Source of the DNA: Candidatus Stahliibacteriota bacterium
Lineage (GTDB): Bacteria; Hydrothermota; Tepidihabitantia; B3-TA06
Assembly (NCBI GenBank): GCA_030670165.1
Contig: DAOVCF010000007.1
Coordinates: 1-26,900, forward strand
Direction of reading: 5' to 3'
Length of the DNA stretch: 26,900 nt
How positions within the stretch are numbered: the stretch's first letter is position 1; each line of letters begins with the position of its first letter. Below the pieces are notes generated by a model that searched no databases, was not told the origin of the DNA, and saw nothing but the letters and a program-made list of their open reading frames with translations. The position numbers were made by a program, and so were the translations under genes. Positions 1-7,744 of this stretch are shown here, in pieces.

Positions 1-105
1 CGCACCTTCAGGGGTGGATTTAACCTCGATAGCGCCGTTGGGTTTCGCACACACCACCAAACCCAGAATCACCACTGCCCCTAGTAAAAGCCATAGCTTC
101 TTCAT
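1..105 (-). CDS. PEGA-domain lipoprotein, N-terminal part (cut by window edge)
   Basis: Only the first 35 codons are inside the window; the rest lies beyond base 1. The start is the ATG at 105, behind a near-perfect Shine-Dalgarno AAGGAGG and a TTGACT/TATTAT promoter. The peptide begins MKKLWLLLGAVV and has a lipobox-like LVVC, so the mature protein is probably lipid-anchored at Cys20. Just after it, GAIEVKSTPEGA matches the opening of a PEGA domain, a short β-rich repeat found in surface or cell-envelope proteins of many bacteria. PEGA is a family-level reading from about 12 residues; the function of the missing part is unknown. Confidence 0.7.
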   Translation of the reverse strand, partial: MKKLWLLLGAVVILGLVVCAKPNGAIEVKSTPEGA

Positions 106-137
106 GACGGTTCCTCCTTGATAAAGTTGTTAGGCTA

Positions 138-165
138 ATAATAAGCCAATTCCAAAAGTAGTCAA
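138..165 (-). promoter_or_regulatory. Promoter of the PEGA lipoprotein gene
   Basis: On the minus strand TTGACT (160-165) is followed by a 16-base spacer and TATTAT (138-143). The gene begins about 33 bases downstream with a strong AAGGAGG. The spacer contains TGGAATTGG, which recurs in the promoter at 1276-1303. Confidence 0.7.
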
Positions 166-247
166 GTGCCAGGGGACCCCGATATTTTAGAAGCGAATCA
201 ACAAGCAGTTTATTCATCTCACATGACTAAAGAAGGACTGTGGTTAT

Positions 248-276
248 TAAAAAAACAGCGGGCGCAAGGCCCGCTG
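248..276 (-). terminator. Rho-independent terminator
   Basis: Read on the minus strand, an 8-bp perfect stem (CAGCGGGC / GCCCGCTG, bases 256-263 and 269-276) with a 5-base loop is followed by eight T residues (248-255). It lies just past the stop codon of the gene ending at 297 and is the clearest intrinsic terminator in the window. Confidence 0.9.
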
Positions 277-296
277 CAAAAGGTTAGAGGTTAATT

Positions 297-1244
297 TCAG
301 TCGATCAGGACAATCTTGGCTGTGCTTACGGTATTGGCGGTCTTGAGTTTGAGGAAGTATGCGCCGCTCGGAAGCGAAGAGGCGTCCCAGGCAAGGGTAT
401 GCTCGCCCGCATCGGCGTGGCCGGTATAGAGGGTCTTGACAGGACGACCCAGCGCATCCCACAGGCTGATCTCCACGTCTCCTGCTTCAGCAAGCACGTA
501 GTTGACCGTACCGCCGGAGGCCACAATGGTTGCTAAGGAAGTAAACTCAGTCACATGAGGCGTTAGTTCTATGATCCCTGTACCACCGGGTGCCATGCCT
601 TTTACACGCAGTATGAGGTCTACGCTATCACCTAGGTTTTTGCCAAGCCCTGCATCAATGTCGTCAAAAGCTGCCCACTTGGGATCGATCTCGCCCTGGA
701 AAACGGTATACATCCACGAAACGTGGTGCATAGGTGCACCGCCGTCCAGCGTCATACCAGGGTTGTCGTCCACCTTGTTCTCCACTGCAAAGTAGAAGCT
801 GCCGGAGTTGATCTCGATTCCTAAATCGCCGACATAAAACCAGTTCCAGTTGCCCTGCTCAGAAGCGGAAACCTCTTTGCGTCCAAGCTCCGTACCTGGC
901 TCCGCACCTGGACCGAAGAACACCAGATAGCATGCGGCGTCCCAGTTATCGGGGTCATCTGCCCAGCCCATAGGCACGTAACAAGCAGAATCAACAGTGA
1001 AAGGATACATACCCGAACCGAAGTCCCCAGGGGTGAACTCAACAGCCATTCGGTTACCTGCTTTCATCTTGAAACCAAATGGTACAGGGGTAACCTCATC
1101 ATAGGAAAGCTCAAACATCTCGAGCATGGAAACAGGAGATTCTGAGGGAGTAGCAACTTCGACTACAGGACTCGGCTGAATGCCCACAGCCAGCATTGCC
1201 GCAAACGGCACGCACAGTGCCAATACGACTAAGACTTTCTTCAT
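297..1244 (-). CDS. Secreted protein with T9SS type A-like C-terminal sorting domain
   Basis: This 315-residue protein starts at ATG 1244 behind AAGGAGG. Residues 1-21 form a signal peptide (MKKVLVVLALCVPFAAMLAVG). The middle is β-rich, acidic and aromatic and does not match a family I recognise. The last ~75 residues have the pattern of a T9SS type A sorting domain: a short β-strand, then LWDALGRPVKTLY, then LPSGAYFLKLKT and a terminal basic/hydrophobic strand ending KIVLID. In Bacteroidota this tail takes a protein through the outer membrane and is then cleaved. A FlgD-like Ig fold is the alternative reading of the same tail. Monocistronic: its own promoter at 1276-1303 and terminator at 248-276. 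Confidence 0.85.
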   Translation of the reverse strand: MKKVLVVLALCVPFAAMLAVGIQPSPVVEVATPSESPVSMLEMFELSYDEVTPVPFGFKMKAGNRMAVEFTPGDFGSGMYPFTVDSACYVPMGWADDPDNWDAACYLVFFGPGAEPGTELGRKEVSASEQGNWNWFYVGDLGIEINSGSFYFAVENKVDDNPGMTLDGGAPMHHVSWMYTVFQGEIDPKWAAFDDIDAGLGKNLGDSVDLILRVKGMAPGGTGIIELTPHVTEFTSLATIVASGGTVNYVLAEAGDVEISLWDALGRPVKTLYTGHADAGEHTLAWDASSLPSGAYFLKLKTANTVSTAKIVLID

Positions 1245-1275
1245 ACAGGTCCTCCTTGGTTTAGGTTATTGTAAA

Positions 1276-1303
1276 ATAATAGTCCAATTCCAGGGTTAGT
1301 CAA
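1276..1303 (-). promoter_or_regulatory. Promoter of the sorting-domain protein gene
   Basis: Minus-strand TTGACT (1298-1303), 16-base spacer, TATTAT (1276-1281). The spacer shares TGGAATTGG with the promoter at 138-165, so the two neighbouring genes have near-duplicate promoters. Confidence 0.75.
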
Positions 1304-1372
1304 GTCTTTTGCAGCCCAATTGACGCCCCTGATTCCGATTCAAAGACCTCTCAAAAATGACCTCTGTGTAGG

Positions 1373-1400
1373 TTGACACATCACTAATCAAGCCTATAAT
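1373..1400 (+). promoter_or_regulatory. Consensus σ70-type promoter
   Basis: TTGACA (1373-1378), 16-base spacer, TATAAT (1395-1400): both boxes match consensus. The expected start of transcription is near 1407, leaving a leader of about 20 bases before the ATG at 1430. Confidence 0.85.
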
Positions 1401-1429
1401 ATTTGAGTAACCAAGAAATGGGGGAAATG

Positions 1430-1831
1430 ATGATTCGTGCTATCAAGAGAAGAAGTGCAGTCCTTCTCGCGGTGATGTTGCTGGGCGGATGCCTGTCCCC
1501 GGACTTCACCGTAAAAACGAGCGGCACCTTCAAAGGAAGCTACGCGAGCTTCGATGGGACCTACAGCGGGTCGCTGCAGTTCGATTTCGGACAGGAAAAC
1601 GAAGCCTTTGAGGCTAAGGGAACGATCGTCATAAATGATGATGTGATCGAGTTTGAGGGCCAAGGCACCCTAACCGCCAACCCTGCCGTGCTTGATATGG
1701 ACGTTACCGGAACCGATTTTACCATGCATATCGAGGGCGAGCTTAATGGCGGCCGTCTTACAGGCTCCTACACCTTCAACTCCGCAAGGTGGGGGAACGA
1801 CGAGGGAAGCGTGGATCTTAGCTTGAGCTGA
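1430..1831 (+). CDS. Small β-rich lipoprotein, unknown function
   Basis: 133 residues from ATG 1430. An upstream TTG at 1403 is open in frame but sits 2 bases after the -10 box and would fall outside the transcript, so it is rejected. GGGGGA at 1420-1425 can act as ribosome-binding site. The N terminus is basic (MIRAIKRR), then hydrophobic, ending in a lipobox LLGGC with Cys21 as the lipidated residue. The mature part alternates Gly, Thr/Ser and aromatic residues (repeated GTF/GSY/GTY motifs), typical of a small antiparallel β-sheet or barrel such as calycin-like lipoproteins. I do not recognise the family. It is isolated, with its own promoter. Confidence 0.75.
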   Translation: MIRAIKRRSAVLLAVMLLGGCLSPDFTVKTSGTFKGSYASFDGTYSGSLQFDFGQENEAFEAKGTIVINDDVIEFEGQGTLTANPAVLDMDVTGTDFTMHIEGELNGGRLTGSYTFNSARWGNDEGSVDLSLS

Positions 1832-1941
1832 TCCGTATCGCTTGAGGGAAGCCCTTTAAAAGCACTGAACAGCCGGGTAGGTTCCCAAGGATTTGCGATC
1901 TTTCCTCCTGTGGAGAAAAGTAGCACAAATTTTTCCGGGGT

Positions 1942-1972
1942 CCCCACGAACGCACGTAGTGCGGTCGTGGGG
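1942..1972 (-). repeat. 31-base hairpin element, copy B
   Basis: Read on the minus strand: an 8-bp outer stem (CCCCACGA / TCGTGGGG), one mismatch, a 5-bp inner stem and loop TAC, followed immediately by ACCCCGG. It is the same length, loop and 3' tail as copies at 7636-7666 and 17282-17312. It lies 9 bases upstream of the porX -35 box, so on the plus strand it could also help stop transcription coming from the 1430 gene, though no T-run follows. Confidence 0.65.
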
Positions 1973-1980
1973 TGTTTAAC

Positions 1981-2008
1981 TTGACACAGACCTACTTCCG
2001 ACTATGCT
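1981..2008 (+). promoter_or_regulatory. Promoter of the porX operon, apparently leaderless
   Basis: TTGACA (1981-1986), 16-base spacer, TATGCT (2003-2008), then 5 bases and the ATG at 2014. A normal transcription start 6-8 bases past the -10 box would fall on or next to the ATG, giving a leaderless or nearly leaderless mRNA. Confidence 0.65.
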
Positions 2009-2013
2009 TGGGG

Positions 2014-3528
2014 ATGCGAATTCTTTGGATTGACGACGAGATTGAGCTCCTAAAACCCCACATATACAGCTTAAAGGAGCGCGGTTACGAGGTAGACACC
2101 GCCAACAACGGCCCGGACGGGTTAGAGCTTGTAAAGCAGCGCGACTACGATCTGGTGCTTTTAGACGAAATCATGCCGGGCATGGACGGGATCGAGACGC
2201 TTTCGGAAATCCGTGCCGAAAGCGAGGACGTGCTGGTTGCGATAGTCACCAAGAGTGAGGAGGAGGAGCTTGTCGATTCCGCGTTCGGCAAGCTTGCCGA
2301 CGATTTCATAATAAAGCCCATCACCCCGACACAATTGGGGTCTGCGATTAAAAGGTTGCTCGAACGCAAGAAGCTTGTACGCGACAACATGAGCCGCGAG
2401 TATACACAGGAGTTGACCCGTACCGAGGTAGCTTCTGACTGGGAGGGCTGGGTCCAGGCATACCGCCGCGATGTCCGCTGGGAGCTGAGATTCAAAAGAT
2501 TCGGCGACGAGGGGCTGCGAGGGTTAGGCGACGAGCAGCGCAGCCAAATGCGCCGCGAGTTCAGCATCTTCGTTGAGAAAAACTACCCACAGTGGCTTGA
2601 GCAAGGTAAAGGACCGGTCATGTCTCCCCAGATTCTATCCAAACACGTATTCCCCTTGCTAAAGCAAAACCGGGAGGTGGTGTTTCTGTTGTTCGATTGC
2701 ATGCGCCTCGATCAGTTCCTTGTCATCCTGCCGTTCTTCAAGGAGTTCTTCGATTCAAGGATCACCTACACCTGCGCCATTCTTCCTACGGCTACGCCTT
2801 ACGCACGCAACGCGATCTTTGCCGGTCTATTCCCTCAACAGATCGCGGAACATTTTCCCCACTACTGGGTCTGGGACCAGCACGGTCAGAACCGCTACGA
2901 GAAAGAGCTTCTCACCGAGCATCTTAAAAGGGAGCGTGTATCGGCCTCTATGATCTACCGCAAGGCATTTCGTGCCCAGGACGCAGCCCGTGACGCCGAG
3001 TCGATCGTTTCGCGCAAGGAGAAGTTCCGGGTGTTTGTACTCAACTTCCTGGACGTACTCATACACTCGGTAAAGCCAAAATCCATTCTTGAGGAACTTG
3101 CCCCTTCGGATTATGCTCTTGTGGATATGACCCGCTCGTGGTTCGCCAACTCGATCTTTCCGAACCTTATCGAAATCCTGGCCCAACGCGGTGTTACTGT
3201 CGTACTTACAACGGATCACGGCTTCCTGCGCGTGGAGCATCCCACCATAATCAAGGGAGGTCGCGAGATCTCTGCAAACCTGCGATACAAGTACGGACCG
3301 GCCCTTACCATTGATCCCAAGGATGCGATATCGCTCTCCGATCCAACAAGATACAAGCTGCCGCGGTTCCCTCGTCCCACAAACTTCGTTATCGCAAAGC
3401 GCGACTGCTACTTTATCTATCCCACCAAACCAAGGGAATATGAGGCACAGTACAAGCATACACTTCAGCACGGCGGCATCTCGCCTGAGGAGATGATAAC
3501 ACCCTTGGGGGTATTCACGCCAAAATAG
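2014..3528 (+). CDS. porX: PorX-like response regulator with PglZ domain
   Basis: 504 residues from ATG 2014 (MRILWIDDE, a textbook receiver start); a longer GTG start at 1972 overlaps the promoter and is rejected. Residues 1-120 are a CheY-like receiver with acidic pocket Asp7/Asp8, phospho-acceptor Asp51 (LVLLDEIMPGMDG), a conserved Thr (IVTKS) and the switch Lys (IIKPI). After a helical linker, the C-terminal half is a PglZ/alkaline-phosphatase-superfamily domain: FDCMRLDQF, the nucleophile-type Thr segment LPTATPYARNA, the metal-ligand motif TTDHGF and a late QHGG. This architecture is that of PorX, partner of histidine kinase PorY, which controls T9SS genes and hydrolyses oligonucleotides in Porphyromonas. 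All catalytic motifs look intact. No porY is nearby. First gene of an operon; the next gene starts 14 bases later. Confidence 0.9.
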   Translation: MRILWIDDEIELLKPHIYSLKERGYEVDTANNGPDGLELVKQRDYDLVLLDEIMPGMDGIETLSEIRAESEDVLVAIVTKSEEEELVDSAFGKLADDFIIKPITPTQLGSAIKRLLERKKLVRDNMSREYTQELTRTEVASDWEGWVQAYRRDVRWELRFKRFGDEGLRGLGDEQRSQMRREFSIFVEKNYPQWLEQGKGPVMSPQILSKHVFPLLKQNREVVFLLFDCMRLDQFLVILPFFKEFFDSRITYTCAILPTATPYARNAIFAGLFPQQIAEHFPHYWVWDQHGQNRYEKELLTEHLKRERVSASMIYRKAFRAQDAARDAESIVSRKEKFRVFVLNFLDVLIHSVKPKSILEELAPSDYALVDMTRSWFANSIFPNLIEILAQRGVTVVLTTDHGFLRVEHPTIIKGGREISANLRYKYGPALTIDPKDAISLSDPTRYKLPRFPRPTNFVIAKRDCYFIYPTKPREYEAQYKHTLQHGGISPEEMITPLGVFTPK

Positions 3529-3542
3529 CAAGGAGATGGCTG

Positions 3543-4277
3543 ATGGAAATTGAGGAAAAACTAGGGGTGTTCTTCGGCTGCACCACGGCCGGAGCACCAC
3601 ATCTGCTCAAAGGGCTGGAGGATTTTCTTTCCAAAGCTAAGATCGATTACGTACCTATGGGCAAAGACTTATGCTGCGGCGTTCCGTTGACGCTCGCAGG
3701 ATATCACGACGAGGCAGCGGAGTACGTAAAGAAGGTCGCGGATAAACTCATCTCAACCAAGATAACGAAAATGGTCACCTCTTGCCCTCACTGCTACATG
3801 ATGTTCAAGCGTGAGTATCCGGAGGAGTTCGGGATCGAGCTGCCTTTCAAGGTCCTGCACTTTGTGGAGTTTGCCGACGAGTTATTGAAGGAAGGAAAGA
3901 TTAAGTTAAGGAACCGCAAGGACGTACGGGTTCTCTATCACGACCCGTGCGGTATCGGACGCCGCGGGCCAGGTTTGTATGAGGAGCCGAGACGAGTACT
4001 GGAGAGCTGCGTACAGGTTGTGGAGGCCGACCGGAACCGGGTGCTTGGCACCTGCTGCGGGGGGGGCGGTCTTCTCAGAGCATCCCTGCCTAAATTGGCG
4101 GTGGCCGCTGCAAAGCGAAAGATACAAGACGACGTCCTTCCTAAAGGGGTTGACACAATAGTCACCTCATGCCCGTTCTGTACCCTGAACCTCGCAGACG
4201 GCGCGGCTGAGATTGCAGATAAGGAAATAAAAGTTTTCGATCTGCCCCAGTTCCTTGCAGAACAGATGGAGGATTGA
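3543..4277 (+). CDS. CCG-domain Fe-S protein (LutA/HdrB-like)
   Basis: 244 residues from ATG 3543, with AAGGAG 7 bases upstream. It holds two cysteine-rich CCG domains. The first has Cys13, CC (44-45, DLCCGVPL) and SCPHC (80-83); the second has DPCGIGRRG, GTCCGGGG and TSCPFC. Such domains bind a non-cubane [4Fe-4S] cluster in heterodisulfide reductase HdrB and occur in LutA/GlcF subunits of lactate and glycolate oxidases. With the LUD protein next to it, the LutA-like role in cytoplasmic electron transfer during 2-hydroxyacid oxidation is the best reading. An Hdr-like thiol/disulfide role is the alternative. Its stop lies 1 base before the next ATG, so translation is probably coupled. Confidence 0.85.
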   Translation: MEIEEKLGVFFGCTTAGAPHLLKGLEDFLSKAKIDYVPMGKDLCCGVPLTLAGYHDEAAEYVKKVADKLISTKITKMVTSCPHCYMMFKREYPEEFGIELPFKVLHFVEFADELLKEGKIKLRNRKDVRVLYHDPCGIGRRGPGLYEEPRRVLESCVQVVEADRNRVLGTCCGGGGLLRASLPKLAVAAAKRKIQDDVLPKGVDTIVTSCPFCTLNLADGAAEIADKEIKVFDLPQFLAEQMED

Positions 4278-4278
4278 G

Positions 4279-5553
4279 ATGGAAGCCAGTAAAGAGTTCA
4301 ACGCCTACAAACGAACCATCTACAAGGTGCTCAAGGATAAGTTCCTCAAGACCGCGCTGGAGCGTGCGGTTACCGCCTTCCGCAAGAACCGGGACGCCGC
4401 ACTTGCCGCATTCCCTGAGGTGGTAGAAAAGCGCGAGAGATTGCAGGAGATAAAGGACAAGGTTATAGACAATCTGGATTACTACGTTGGTAAGGCGCGC
4501 GAGGCTTTGGAAAAAAATCACGCCCACACCTACTTTGCCTCCGATGCGGATAAGGCTAATGAGATCTTAAAGAACATCATCGGCACCGGCAAGATGATCG
4601 TGAAGGCAAAATCCATCACCAGTGAGGAATTGGAGTTCAACAAAGTGATGACAGCTTACGGCAACACGGTGTACGAGACCGATCTGGGCGAGTTCATCGT
4701 TCAGCTTCTTGGCGATAAGCCGATGCACATCCTTGCCCCGGCAGTTCACGTGCCCAGGGAGCGGGTAGCCAAGATATTCTCTGAAGTAGCAGGCCGCGAG
4801 ATGCCGGCAGATCCCAAGAAATTGGCCATGTTCGCACGGGAGTTCCTGAGGGATAAATACTTTAAGGCCGATGTGGGATTTTCCGGCGCGAACTTCATCA
4901 CTGCGGATACGGGTACGATGTTCCTGGTAGAAAACGAAGGCAACATCCGCTTCGTAACCAACGCGCCGGAGATTCACGTAGCAGTGATCGGGGTGGAGAA
5001 GCTGATGCCCACCCTTTCGGATGCCATGCTCGGCCTCGAGGTGCTGATGCGTTATTCAGGGTATCTTACGACTTCTTACGTGTCGATGATCTCATGTCCT
5101 GCCAAGACCGGGGACATCGAGAAGGTAACCGTTTACGGCGCTCACGGCCCCAAGGAGCTGCACGTTATCTTTCTTGATAACGGCAGAACGAAAGCCGCCG
5201 CCGACCCTGTGTATCGCGACATGCTGCGCTGCCTGCGATGCGGTGCGTGCATGTACGAATGCCCCATATATCCTTTGGTTTCAGGAAACTGGGGCTATCA
5301 CTACATGGGCGGGATAGGCGTAGCATGGACAGCCTTGGTCTCAGGAGGATTTGCCAAGGCCGCACCCCTTGCCTACTCCTGCGCGTTGTGCGGACGGTGC
5401 AAGGAAATATGCCCTGCTGGGATAGACTCCTCGAAGTTGATCGAGCGTCTGAGAAAGGATTTAAAGAAGGAAGGCCTGGTGCCCAGCTTCATCAAGGAAA
5501 TGGCTGAAACCGTTATTAAAGAAGGAACTCCTTACAAAAAGAAGGAGGGATAG
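4279..5553 (+). CDS. LutB-like LUD-domain protein with two [4Fe-4S] sites
   Basis: 424 residues. The start is ATG 4279 with GGAGG 7 bases upstream; an in-frame TTG at 4255 lies inside the preceding gene and is rejected. Residues ~60-300 form the LUD (lactate utilization) domain, with a glycine-rich core (GFSGANFITADTGT) and ENEGNIRFVTNAPEIHV. The C terminus has two ferredoxin motifs CxxCxxCxxxCP: CLRCGACMYECP and CALCGRCKEICP, which bind two [4Fe-4S] clusters. In Bacillus LutB partners LutA and LutC to oxidise L-lactate to pyruvate; no LutC is present here and the next gene is instead an NAD-type dehydrogenase. A little shorter than typical LutB. The stop codon overlaps the next start by one base. 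Confidence 0.88.
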   Translation: MEASKEFNAYKRTIYKVLKDKFLKTALERAVTAFRKNRDAALAAFPEVVEKRERLQEIKDKVIDNLDYYVGKAREALEKNHAHTYFASDADKANEILKNIIGTGKMIVKAKSITSEELEFNKVMTAYGNTVYETDLGEFIVQLLGDKPMHILAPAVHVPRERVAKIFSEVAGREMPADPKKLAMFAREFLRDKYFKADVGFSGANFITADTGTMFLVENEGNIRFVTNAPEIHVAVIGVEKLMPTLSDAMLGLEVLMRYSGYLTTSYVSMISCPAKTGDIEKVTVYGAHGPKELHVIFLDNGRTKAAADPVYRDMLRCLRCGACMYECPIYPLVSGNWGYHYMGGIGVAWTALVSGGFAKAAPLAYSCALCGRCKEICPAGIDSSKLIERLRKDLKKEGLVPSFIKEMAETVIKEGTPYKKKEG

Positions 5554-6626
5554 TGCCTAGAGTTAAAATAGAACCCTTAAGAGCTTACACCATAGAGGTG
5601 TTTGCCAAGCTGGGTGTGTCTGGTGAGAATGCGGAGATCACGGCGGATGTGCTTCTCGCCTCCGATCGGCGCAACATCGCGTCCCACGGTGTGGCGAGAT
5701 TGAAACGATACGTGGACGGGATAAGAAAAGGAATCATGGACCCCAAGGCGGAGCCTGAGATCGTCAAGGAGACGCCGACCACGCTTGCTGTGGACGGACA
5801 CGCCGGACTGGGTCAGGTTGTATCGGTTAAAACCATGCGCATGGTGATCGAAAAGGCAAAAAAGATGGGGATGGCTTCCGCGGTCATCCGCAACTCCAAC
5901 CACTACGGCATAGCCGGTTACTGCGCGATGATGGCTCTAAGACATGACCTTATCGGATTCTCCACAACCAACTCCGCTCCCCTGGTGGTGCCGACCTTCG
6001 GCAAGAACGCATTGCTGGGCACCAACCCCATCGCCATCGCGGTGCCTGCGGGCTCCGAACGCCCGTTCGTTCTGGACATGGCAACATCCACCGTTCCACG
6101 CGGCAAGCTCGAGATATACGACCGGCTGGGTAAGGAAATACCTCCCACCTGGGCAACGGATGAAGCAGGACATTCCACCACCGATCCGGGCAAGGTTCTC
6201 AAGAACCTTTTAGATAGGACCGGCGGCGGCCTTGCACCTCTGGGCGGGGCAGGCGAGGAAGGACGTGGCTACAAGGGCTACGATCTGGCCGCAGTGGTTG
6301 AGATACTCTCAGGCGGCTTAAGCCTTGCCTCCATGGGTTCAGAGGTCTACGGCCGCAAGGGCGAACCGCCTGACGTCTGCCACTTCCTGGCCGCACTCAA
6401 CCCTGCCGCGTTTGGTGAGCTGGATGGATTCAAGCAAAGGATGGATTCCTTCATCGGCATGCTCAAGAACGTGCCCAGGCAGGAAGGAGCCGAGCGCATC
6501 TGGATCGCCGGCGAAAAGGAATGGAAAGCAGAAGATAGAAATAAGGACGAGGTGGACATTGACGAACCGACCATGGAAAAGCTTCGTAAGATTGCGGAGG
6601 AATTCGACCTGAGTTTTCCTTTCTAA
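5553..6626 (+). CDS. Type-2 malate/L-lactate dehydrogenase family oxidoreductase
   Basis: 357 residues from GTG 5553, overlapping the LutB-like stop by one base (TAGTG), behind AAGGAGGGA. The family (Ldh_2; includes MDH/ComC sulfolactate and ureidoglycolate dehydrogenases) uses NAD(P) to oxidise 2-hydroxyacids and has its own fold unlike classical LDH. Diagnostic segments are present: SHGVARL (active-site His of the family), NSNHYGIAGY, LLGTNPIAIAVP and GYKGYDLA. Length is normal. The substrate cannot be told from sequence: lactate is favoured by the LUD and CCG neighbours; malate or sulfolactate remain possible. Last gene of the porX operon; no clear terminator follows, only a weak 8-bp imperfect hairpin near 6657. 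Confidence 0.9.
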   Translation: MPRVKIEPLRAYTIEVFAKLGVSGENAEITADVLLASDRRNIASHGVARLKRYVDGIRKGIMDPKAEPEIVKETPTTLAVDGHAGLGQVVSVKTMRMVIEKAKKMGMASAVIRNSNHYGIAGYCAMMALRHDLIGFSTTNSAPLVVPTFGKNALLGTNPIAIAVPAGSERPFVLDMATSTVPRGKLEIYDRLGKEIPPTWATDEAGHSTTDPGKVLKNLLDRTGGGLAPLGGAGEEGRGYKGYDLAAVVEILSGGLSLASMGSEVYGRKGEPPDVCHFLAALNPAAFGELDGFKQRMDSFIGMLKNVPRQEGAERIWIAGEKEWKAEDRNKDEVDIDEPTMEKLRKIAEEFDLSFPF

Positions 6627-6666
6627 GAGGAGTTGGGTTTTCTAAAATCTAAGGGGACGGAGTGAT

Positions 6667-7497
6667 TCACTCGGTTGCTGGAGAATTTTTTGGGGGTAAC
6701 TTTCGCGTTAACCAGGCAACAACCGCCACGATTCCTGCCAGCGCAAGGGTTCCCAAAATCTTGGATCCCGGATGGCCGATACGATGGGCCAACCCTCCAG
6801 GTAAAAGATCACCCAGGATCGTTTGCGGAAGCATTATTAAGATAGGAGCAAGTAGATTGCGCGTGAGCCTGGCAACACCGGCAAGGAGTATCCCCACAAA
6901 AAAGGTGAATGGAAACACCACCCCCCAGTAGAAACCAAGCGATGTGTAAGCGGCAGGGACGGTAGGATCGGTTCCCCATAGAATCAGCGGTGAGAATGCG
7001 TAGAGCAGGGCCGACCCCAACACCGCCGCGATAAAACCGTAGGATTGTTCGAGCCTTGAGGCAAACCAGCCGCGGTAGAAGAACTCAACCGCCATCAGAT
7101 GATAAAGCGCTCCCAAAAGATAAGCGACGCTATCCAAAGGCGCAGGCAAGAAAGGAATCTCACCTGCCGCGAGAGAACGCCAGACCGCAAGCCAGCCGGT
7201 GAACGCTCCGATGATCACCCCCACAATCACTGCTGCTACGATACGGCGACGAGTAACACCAAGGAATCCAAGACCCTCCCGACTAATAAACCTGACGAAT
7301 AAGAGAGGAACCAGAAGGAACCCCAGATCGGCAAGCGGCTTGAGCCATTCCAGGATCACCGGTGCACGGGGACCGGCAAGCCGGGCAAACTGCAGGAGAC
7401 CTGAGAGAAGAATCAAAAGACCAAGCGGTGCAAAATCACCCCAACGCGGATTCCACCTGAACACCCGAAAAGGAATCTCAAGCGCCCTATCAGACAT
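6667..7497 (-). CDS. Degenerate CPBP-family intramembrane protein
   Basis: 276 residues, about eight hydrophobic segments, inner membrane. The layout resembles CPBP (CAAX protease and bacteriocin-processing) membrane metalloproteases: VEFFYRGWFASRL matches the EExxxR motif, followed by a SALLYAF helix and a late NLLAPILI helix. However, the first Glu of motif 1 is Val, the His of motif 2 (usually F..xxH) is absent, and the His/Asn of motif 3 (usually PILxHxxxN) is replaced by IMLPQ. All three catalytic motifs have therefore lost key residues, suggesting a non-peptidase role. The start at ATG 7497 has GAGGAG 8 bases upstream, which overlaps a candidate -10 box. Its downstream end lies 40 bases from the Ldh stop, convergent. 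Confidence 0.7.
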   Translation of the reverse strand: MSDRALEIPFRVFRWNPRWGDFAPLGLLILLSGLLQFARLAGPRAPVILEWLKPLADLGFLLVPLLFVRFISREGLGFLGVTRRRIVAAVIVGVIIGAFTGWLAVWRSLAAGEIPFLPAPLDSVAYLLGALYHLMAVEFFYRGWFASRLEQSYGFIAAVLGSALLYAFSPLILWGTDPTVPAAYTSLGFYWGVVFPFTFFVGILLAGVARLTRNLLAPILIMLPQTILGDLLPGGLAHRIGHPGSKILGTLALAGIVAVVAWLTRKLPPKNSPATE

Positions 7498-7502
7498 CGG
7501 CT

Positions 7503-7530
7503 ATTCTCCTCAACCAGAATGGATTGTCAA
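7503..7530 (-). promoter_or_regulatory. Candidate promoter of the CPBP-family gene
   Basis: Minus-strand TTGACA (7525-7530), 16-base spacer, GAGAAT (7503-7508), then 5 bases to the ATG. The -10 box is weak (4 of 6) and overlaps the GAGGAG that could be a ribosome-binding site, so leaderless and led readings conflict. Confidence 0.4.
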
Positions 7531-7534
7531 CCCG

Positions 7535-7635
7535 CCCGTAACACACCCGTAACACACCCGTACCCCTTCGGGGCATTCCCATAACTTCCTGGGGCTAACG
7601 CCCCTTAATCAAGGACATAACACACCCGTAACACA
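7535..7635. repeat. Cluster of 11-base repeats CCCGTAACACA
   Basis: The unit CCCGTAACACA occurs twice in tandem at 7535-7556, followed by a partial third unit; a partial and a full unit recur at 7618-7635. Between the clusters sit two small palindromes, CCCCTTCGGGG (7563-7573) and GGGGCTAACGCCCC (7591-7604). The region lies between divergent promoters, so these are not terminators of flanking genes. No gene is seen from 7498 to 7779. Confidence 0.7.
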
Positions 7636-7666
7636 CCCCGCGTCTTCACTACTTGAAGTCGTGGCG
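7636..7666 (+). repeat. 31-base hairpin element, copy C
   Basis: An imperfect 31-base palindrome centred on TAC (7650-7652), with a CTTCA/TGAAG inner stem, a T·T mismatch and an outer stem with one G·T pair, followed directly by ACCCCGG at 7667. It shares length, loop and tail with copies at 1942-1972 (minus) and 17282-17312 (plus). It is the least well paired of the three. Confidence 0.55.
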
Positions 7667-7744
7667 ACCCCGGTATGCCGATTCCCCGGTTCAAACACCA
7701 GTATAAAATTCAAGGAATCACCATAAATCTCGATCTATAACCTG

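Noticed and set aside
172..181. Fourth copy of the hairpin family at GGGGACCCCG
   Set aside because: Only the tail matches; the preceding 31 bases do not pair and contain a promoter.
1403..1429. TTG start for the small lipoprotein
   Set aside because: It lies 2 bases after the -10 box and would be outside the transcript; ATG 1430 gives a normal signal peptide.
1972..2013. GTG start extending porX by 14 codons
   Set aside because: These codons cover the TTGACA and TATGCT boxes; MRILWIDDE at 2014 is the typical receiver start.
2827..3600. A 257-codon minus-strand open frame
   Set aside because: It is the antisense shadow of porX; the plus-strand frame has full receiver and PglZ motifs.
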